Positions 59,833 to 64,000 of a stretch of 64,000 bases of DNA are shown here, piece after piece. The notes under the pieces were generated by a model. That model was not told where the DNA came from and searched no databases. It saw only the letters and a list, made by a program, of their open reading frames with translations. The stretch's first letter is position 1, and each line of letters opens with the position of its first letter. The stretch is taken from NCBI GenBank assembly GCA_031292355.1, contig JARLHI010000003.1, positions 434,001 to 498,000 on the forward strand, written 5' to 3'. Both the position numbers and the translations under genes were made by a program. The stretch is from Candidatus Obscuribacterales bacterium. GTDB taxonomy: Bacteria; Cyanobacteriota; Vampirovibrionia; Obscuribacterales; Obscuribacteraceae.

Positions 59833-62445
59833 TTGTTTTTGACATCAGATAGGCCGAAAAGCAAATTCAATTTCGGATCGATTCGGCAGGCGCTTATTTT
59901 TTCAGCGTCTTTGTTAATCGCTTTGATTTTGATTTATCTACCCGTGTTGAGCGGGCAGAGAACTTATTTCGTGTCTGACCACACCTTCTTTTTCGAGCCG
60001 TTCTCGAAGTTTATTGGAGAACGCTTGAGACAGGGTCAGCTACCGCTGTGGAATCCATATCTTTATTGTGGGATGTCACAAGTGGCAGTGCCTTCGCCAG
60101 GCATTTTTTATCCAGCGACCTGGTCGTACGCATTTTTTCCTTATTCGCAAGCACTCGGTTGGCAGATGGTAGTGCACCAGAGCCTGGCTGGCTGCTTTAT
60201 GTTCCTGCTCGTGTCCAGTTTTGGTTGGAGCTTTGCACCGTGCGCGGTGGCGGCATTGACCTTTGCTCTAACCGGTTACATGTTTGCTCTTTCGACAAAC
60301 TTTACTCTTGCAGCTACTTCTTCCTGCCTTCCTCTAATCATCTGGAGCTTTCGCTCTGTGGCAATAGCCCGGGCTCTTAATCGACAGTCGTTAATGTTCG
60401 GCTTCATTGCCCTATCCACTCTTGGTACTTATTTACTGATAGCAGCCGGCCGTCCAGAAATATTTGCTCCCGGAATATCGTTGCTAGTCGCATTTGTTGT
60501 GCTTGATGGTATCAATAATCATCAGCGCGGCATTCAATGGAGTGTCGTAGGGCAAGGCTGGTTATTTCAGCTCCTTGCTTTTGGCACAGGCATGCTCTTA
60601 ACCATGCCCGTTCTCTTACCACTGGCAGAATGGGCAAAACTTTCGCCAAGGGCGGTCGGGCTAACTGTCAGCCACGCTTTGATGTGGAGCTGCAACTGGT
60701 ACGACTGGGCAAATCTAATTCTTGTTCAACCATTTGGTGATTTACAGATTCTGGGCGCACCACTTCTAAAACTTGTCTGCACACGACAAACGTTTTTGCC
60801 GTACATAACATCCGAATATATCGGGCCGATTGCATTTACTTTGAGCTTGTGGGGATTTCTAGATAAACGCTGGTCCTGGCGCGGGCCGCTTGTAATGATG
60901 ATCGTCTTGTTCGTAATTATGTGCCTGGGCGAATTTACTCCTGTTGCACCATTTCTCATCACTCACTTCCCGAAATTTTCAATTCTTCGTTATCCTGTCA
61001 AATGGCTGATTTTTATCATATTCTGCCTGGCAATCTCTGGCGCACGGGGGCTCCTAGCCGCTGAAGAAGAGGCTCTATCCACAAACGCTATCGCCTGGAC
61101 TGGTGGCATCTGGATCTTTACTTTCGTAGTGGCGCTCATTTTTTACTTTATGAGCGCGAAAAATATGCTTTTAGGAGCAGCGCCACATGCGCTACCACCG
61201 GCGGCCATGATGCCTGTGAGCAAAGCCATGATTAGTGCATCGATAATTGGTGCTGGCTTTTGCTTTTTCGTATGGATGAGCAAAAAGAAAAAATGGCGTA
61301 CGCAACGTTACGCGACTTTTGTGGTGCTGGTGCTTGCGTTCAATTTGCTTATCGTTGCCTGGCAAACTAAACAGATGACCGAAAGCAGCGACTTTTTCAA
61401 GACGCCGACTTTGATGAGCAGTTGGCTAGATAAGCATTCGTCGGGAAAACCTGGGCGACTGCTGCTTACCTACTTTGACCCCGTTCATGTGCCCAGAGAC
61501 TACCGATATAAGCCGGAAGCGTCCTGGACAGCGTCTTTCTATCAATATTGCAGACAGAGCTCCCTGTGTAATACCAATCTCGATACTAAGACTAAAAACG
61601 TTTTTGGTTATGAAGCAGGCGAAACGAATGCTTATCGCACGATGGTGCTCGATACTTTAATTGGCACCAAAATTGAAGATGCGGACCAGCCAGAAGCAGC
61701 GGATTTGCCATTGTGGAAATTATGCCAGAGCACATCAACTGAATTCGTCGGCGGACAAATTCAGAAAACGGGCATTGCACGCCGTATTCTGTCGCCAAAA
61801 TATTTCACTGTACTTGAAGAAAATCAAAAAATGAATTTGCGACTCTATCGTGTCGTCAATCCATCTAAAAGGATCTTCTTCGCCAAAACCTGGCTATATG
61901 TCGAAAAGCAAGAAGAAATTGCTAGCTATCTAACAAGAGAGAAGGCAAACAGTTTTGAGCCCATCTTGAAGCCATTGATTGAACGACATAGTGCCACTGG
62001 CAGCCCAGGCCAAGTTCAACTCTATGCCCCCACTATTACTCAGGCACCTGTGGTAGCGCCGATGATATCGCGTAAGGCGCAGGAGAAAGCACTGCCTGTA
62101 GTACCAGAAGAAAAGAAGGTTACACTGTTAACAGATGAACCAGAACATATTTCAATTGCAGTGGCCAGTGAAGTGCCAGGATTTGTGGTTTTAAACGATC
62201 ACTTCTATCCTGGTTGGAAATCATCGATAGACACAATTCCAACTGAGATCTACCGAGCAAACACAGAGATGAGAGCTGTGTTCGTCCCGGCCGGTAGGCA
62301 TTTGCTGGAATTCGATTTTAAGCCAGCAAGCCTTTCTCTTGGCTTCAAATTTGCCGCTACAGGGTTCGCGTTGCTGCTTTGTTATCTTGTCGTGGCGGTC
62401 TTTCCGTCTTTCTGGCGCTTTACGAAGACGATGGCAGGTCAATAA
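59833..62445 (+). CDS. YfhO-family membrane protein
   Basis: 870 residues, about 12 spans in the first 520 residues (ALIFSASLLIALILIYLPVL, FVVALIFYFMSA and others), then a soluble extracytoplasmic domain. The first loop carries YFVSDHTFFFEPFSKFIG and GQLPLWNPYLYCGM, typical of YfhO/GT-C-like proteins. The C-terminus has the YfhO signature NDHFYPGWKSSIDTIPTEIY and FVPAGRHLLEFDFKPASLSL. In Gram-positives YfhO glycosylates lipoteichoic acid with GlcNAc. In this Gram-negative context the acceptor is unknown. The TTG start is uncertain. It is almost fused to nuoN (3-base gap), an odd pairing. Confidence 0.88.
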   Translation: MFLTSDRPKSKFNFGSIRQALIFSASLLIALILIYLPVLSGQRTYFVSDHTFFFEPFSKFIGERLRQGQLPLWNPYLYCGMSQVAVPSPGIFYPATWSYAFFPYSQALGWQMVVHQSLAGCFMFLLVSSFGWSFAPCAVAALTFALTGYMFALSTNFTLAATSSCLPLIIWSFRSVAIARALNRQSLMFGFIALSTLGTYLLIAAGRPEIFAPGISLLVAFVVLDGINNHQRGIQWSVVGQGWLFQLLAFGTGMLLTMPVLLPLAEWAKLSPRAVGLTVSHALMWSCNWYDWANLILVQPFGDLQILGAPLLKLVCTRQTFLPYITSEYIGPIAFTLSLWGFLDKRWSWRGPLVMMIVLFVIMCLGEFTPVAPFLITHFPKFSILRYPVKWLIFIIFCLAISGARGLLAAEEEALSTNAIAWTGGIWIFTFVVALIFYFMSAKNMLLGAAPHALPPAAMMPVSKAMISASIIGAGFCFFVWMSKKKKWRTQRYATFVVLVLAFNLLIVAWQTKQMTESSDFFKTPTLMSSWLDKHSSGKPGRLLLTYFDPVHVPRDYRYKPEASWTASFYQYCRQSSLCNTNLDTKTKNVFGYEAGETNAYRTMVLDTLIGTKIEDADQPEAADLPLWKLCQSTSTEFVGGQIQKTGIARRILSPKYFTVLEENQKMNLRLYRVVNPSKRIFFAKTWLYVEKQEEIASYLTREKANSFEPILKPLIERHSATGSPGQVQLYAPTITQAPVVAPMISRKAQEKALPVVPEEKKVTLLTDEPEHISIAVASEVPGFVVLNDHFYPGWKSSIDTIPTEIYRANTEMRAVFVPAGRHLLEFDFKPASLSLGFKFAATGFALLLCYLVVAVFPSFWRFTKTMAGQ

Positions 62446-62485
62446 CGTCCAGGAATCTGGAAATGCTAGACTAGAGGTCCGCTGT

Positions 62486-62559
62486 GCCCTCGTAGTTCAG
62501 CTGGATAGAACACCTCCGTCCTAAGGAGGGTGTCGGGGGTTCGAATCCCTCCGAGGGTA
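62486..62559 (+). tRNA. tRNA-Arg (anticodon CCT)
   Basis: A complete 74-base cloverleaf. The acceptor GCCCTCG pairs with CGAGGGT (one G-U) and discriminator A follows. The D arm is GTTC/GAAC, the anticodon arm is CCTCC-GTCCTAA-GGAGG with anticodon CCT at 62520-62522, and the T arm is GGGGG-TTCGAAT-CCCTC. CCA is not encoded. It reads AGG codons. A terminator follows at once. Confidence 0.93.
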
Positions 62560-62570
62560 TTTTTTTGCAA

Positions 62571-62602
62571 GGGTTTCGAGTTTTTTTCGAAACCCTTTTT
62601 TT
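62571..62602 (+). terminator. Rho-independent terminator after tRNA-Arg
   Basis: A 9-bp stem GGGTTTCGA/TCGAAACCC (62571-62579, 62587-62595) with a T-rich loop is followed by seven T. It lies 12 bases after the tRNA end. Confidence 0.9.
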
Positions 62603-62634
62603 ATCTGATAAGTAAATGCCTTGACAAGAAACTC

Positions 62635-63258
62635 TCACTGAAATGACACATTAGCTGGCAATCGAGGGTTGTGAAATCTAGCTGTGCCCACCTCATCTCG
62701 AGCAGCTGTTTTCATGCCCAATTTGAAATAACAGTAAGCTTGTGCCAAATGATAATCCGAATTGTTCGGTACATCGGCAATGAGATTTTTTAGTTCGGTT
62801 GCTGCTTTTTGATATTCGCCCATCTGAATGAGCACTGCTGCTTTCCTATAGTAGTAAGCTGGTTCGCTGAAGTGAGCTGCTTTTTGTTCGCAAACCTCTC
62901 GCCACGCAGCTTTTAAATCGGGCTCATTGCAAAAATACTTGCTGCTTAGGATCAGACTGTCGTCCTTGTTTTCCGTCACATTATTTGAGTCAGCGGCTAC
63001 TGCATTGTTTTTCACAGGCACTTCCGTTGGAAAATTTTTCATCGGAACCGTAGCGCCAAGCCCTGGTGCTTCTGAATTTGACGAATGCATCGGCTTTGCT
63101 AAGTGAGGCGAAGAGAGCGTCACATCCTTGCCGAAAAAGCTGCTGTTCTGGGCTTCGCCAGATCCATAGTTTTCTGATGGAGTTTGCGCACCGACAGTAC
63201 TACCAAGAATGAATGGAATCCATCCTGTAAGACTGATCAAAAATTGCGAGCGATTCAT
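62635..63258 (-). CDS. Small exported TPR-like protein
   Basis: About 207 residues from the ATG that opens a signal peptide (MNRSQFLISLTGWIPFILGS, then TVGA) with AGAAGG close upstream; an ATG 18 bases further upstream adds a Lys/Arg-rich hexapeptide. Linker of about 90 residues, then two TPR-like units (YYYRKAAVLIQMGEYQKAAT, HLAQAYCYFKLGMKTAARDE). Lies downstream of the tRNA terminator on the opposite strand and about 190 bases after ssb on the same strand. Unknown role. Confidence 0.65.
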   Translation of the reverse strand: MNRSQFLISLTGWIPFILGSTVGAQTPSENYGSGEAQNSSFFGKDVTLSSPHLAKPMHSSNSEAPGLGATVPMKNFPTEVPVKNNAVAADSNNVTENKDDSLILSSKYFCNEPDLKAAWREVCEQKAAHFSEPAYYYRKAAVLIQMGEYQKAATELKNLIADVPNNSDYHLAQAYCYFKLGMKTAARDEVGTARFHNPRLPANVSFQ

Positions 63259-63447
63259 TTGCCTTCTCTTCGTCATATTTGTCAGACGATTATTGCAAAG
63301 TTCTAGGCAATTTTGCAAAGCCGAAGGGAAAGGCTATCCCCAACCTTTCCCCTCGATTCTCTTTGGCAAACCCTTGCAGTGTGTGGTGCGGGAGGAAAGC
63401 CAGAAGAAGAACTTATGCAATTTTTCGTACAAACCAGAGCTGTCTTA

Positions 63448-63990
63448 TTAAGACATCACCTTTTTCAACCTGGTCGAGCGTCGAGGCACGGCCTTATTCG
63501 CCGAGTTCATTAAAAAACTTGACGGCGAAAAAGACATCTCATTTTCAGTCTGTTCGACTAAGGATTCACTAACAACAGCACCAAGGAGAGGCGCTGTGCG
63601 CACGTCGGTTAGATCGATTTCGCCAGAAATAATAGCTGCTTCTGGATCATCGGTGGAAACGACTCTCAATTTAGGGGGAAAGGCCAATTGGCTAGCTTCA
63701 ACTACTGGTGTGATGCGCTCTTTTCCCTGCTTATCCATCCAGTGGTCGAGGATTAGTCGCCCACTAACAGTGACCTGACTGCCTTTCGTCAGATAAAGTG
63801 CAGCCAGATTGGCAAGCTTGCCCCATGTTTCTACTTTATAGAAATCAGCAGTTTTTCCTTCGGCTTTGCTGCTGCGTGAAGGCGTATTAACAGCTACAAT
63901 GAGAGTTGTTTTGACTCGTTCTGCGCTGAAAAATGTTTGTTCCGGCTGGCGAGTTAGGTTCCCCACAATTGAAACATTGGCAAGACTCAT
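63448..63990 (-). CDS. ssb: Single-stranded DNA-binding protein without the acidic tip
   Basis: 180 residues. The OB-fold (about 1-110) is typical: MSLANVSIVGNLTRQPE, VNTPSRSSKAEGKTADFYKV, TWGKLANLAALYLTKGSQVT, VSGRLILDHWMDKQGKERIT. It binds single-stranded DNA as a tetramer. The tail ends in PRRSTRLKKVMS, which is basic; the DDDIPF-like acidic tip that recruits replication partners is absent. It may be a secondary SSB. It is complete, starting 10 bases before the window end; no ribosome site can be judged. Confidence 0.88.
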   Translation of the reverse strand: MSLANVSIVGNLTRQPEQTFFSAERVKTTLIVAVNTPSRSSKAEGKTADFYKVETWGKLANLAALYLTKGSQVTVSGRLILDHWMDKQGKERITPVVEASQLAFPPKLRVVSTDDPEAAIISGEIDLTDVRTAPLLGAVVSESLVEQTENEMSFSPSSFLMNSANKAVPRRSTRLKKVMS

Positions 63991-64000
63991 AACGTTTACC

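Overview
The window most likely comes from a Gram-negative, non-photosynthetic relative of the cyanobacteria (Melainabacteria/Vampirovibrionia, perhaps Obscuribacterales). This is inferred from gene content, not from a marker gene. It has about ten tetratricopeptide (TPR) proteins in 64 kb, a TPR-linked Ser/Thr kinase, an LPS-export (Lpt) operon with a single LptF/G-type permease, a MurT-type lipid II amidation ligase, a nuoN/ndhB gene standing apart from other complex I genes, and many TTG starts. I see no insertion sequence, prophage, CRISPR array or rRNA. The only stable RNA recognised is one tRNA-Arg(CCT). No gene-free stretch exceeds 300 bases; the longest, upstream of nuoN, is 299.

Layout. 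1-6.7 kb: the end of an epimerase gene, then a leftward run alaS, a CsgG-like/TPR-type exported protein, a CsgG-family protein coupled to a small TPR protein, and ilvE. 6.9-12.4 kb (rightward): nadK-murT, then a membrane Ser/Thr kinase with C-terminal TPRs and a membrane TPR partner gene one base downstream. 12.5-17.7 kb (leftward): carB, deoC and a nine-repeat TPR protein. 17.9-22.5 kb: an alpha/beta hydrolase preceded by a six-codon His-rich mini-ORF, a gamma-carbonic anhydrase-like protein, a small unknown gene and mutS2. 22.6-31.7 kb: three consecutive large Ala/Gly-rich proteins of no family I recognise (864, 1244 and 788 aa), the first two clear paralogs, each with its own similar sigma70-type promoter. 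31.8-38.7 kb: a DPM1-like glycosyltransferase with a multi-spanning membrane protein, a small membrane protein, an inositol-monophosphatase family enzyme, and ileS. 38.9-44.4 kb: a Gly/His-rich membrane protein, an SGNH esterase, a YgfZ-TPR fusion coupled to a PotC-like permease, and an ErpA/IscA-type Fe-S protein. 44.6-50.3 kb (leftward): TPR proteins, two unknown proteins and the shikimate-pathway genes aroK and aroQ. 50.5-55.9 kb (leftward): TPR protein, lptC, a three-module lptA, lptB, lptF/G. 56.1-64 kb: carA-gph, nuoN-yfhO, tRNA-Arg, a small exported TPR-like protein and an ssb.

Most named genes are housekeeping: aminoacylation, carbamoyl phosphate, shikimate and branched-chain amino-acid synthesis, NADP supply, Fe-S assembly and envelope biogenesis. 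The TPR proteins mostly carry signal peptides or one membrane anchor, so they probably act at the envelope. The best candidate for something undescribed is the 22.6-31.7 kb cluster: two cysteine-free giant paralogs and a related third protein with glycine-zipper-like hydrophobic segments and a recurring Gly-x-x-[YF]-[TS] motif. All operon and function statements rest on reading the sequence; no database search was possible.
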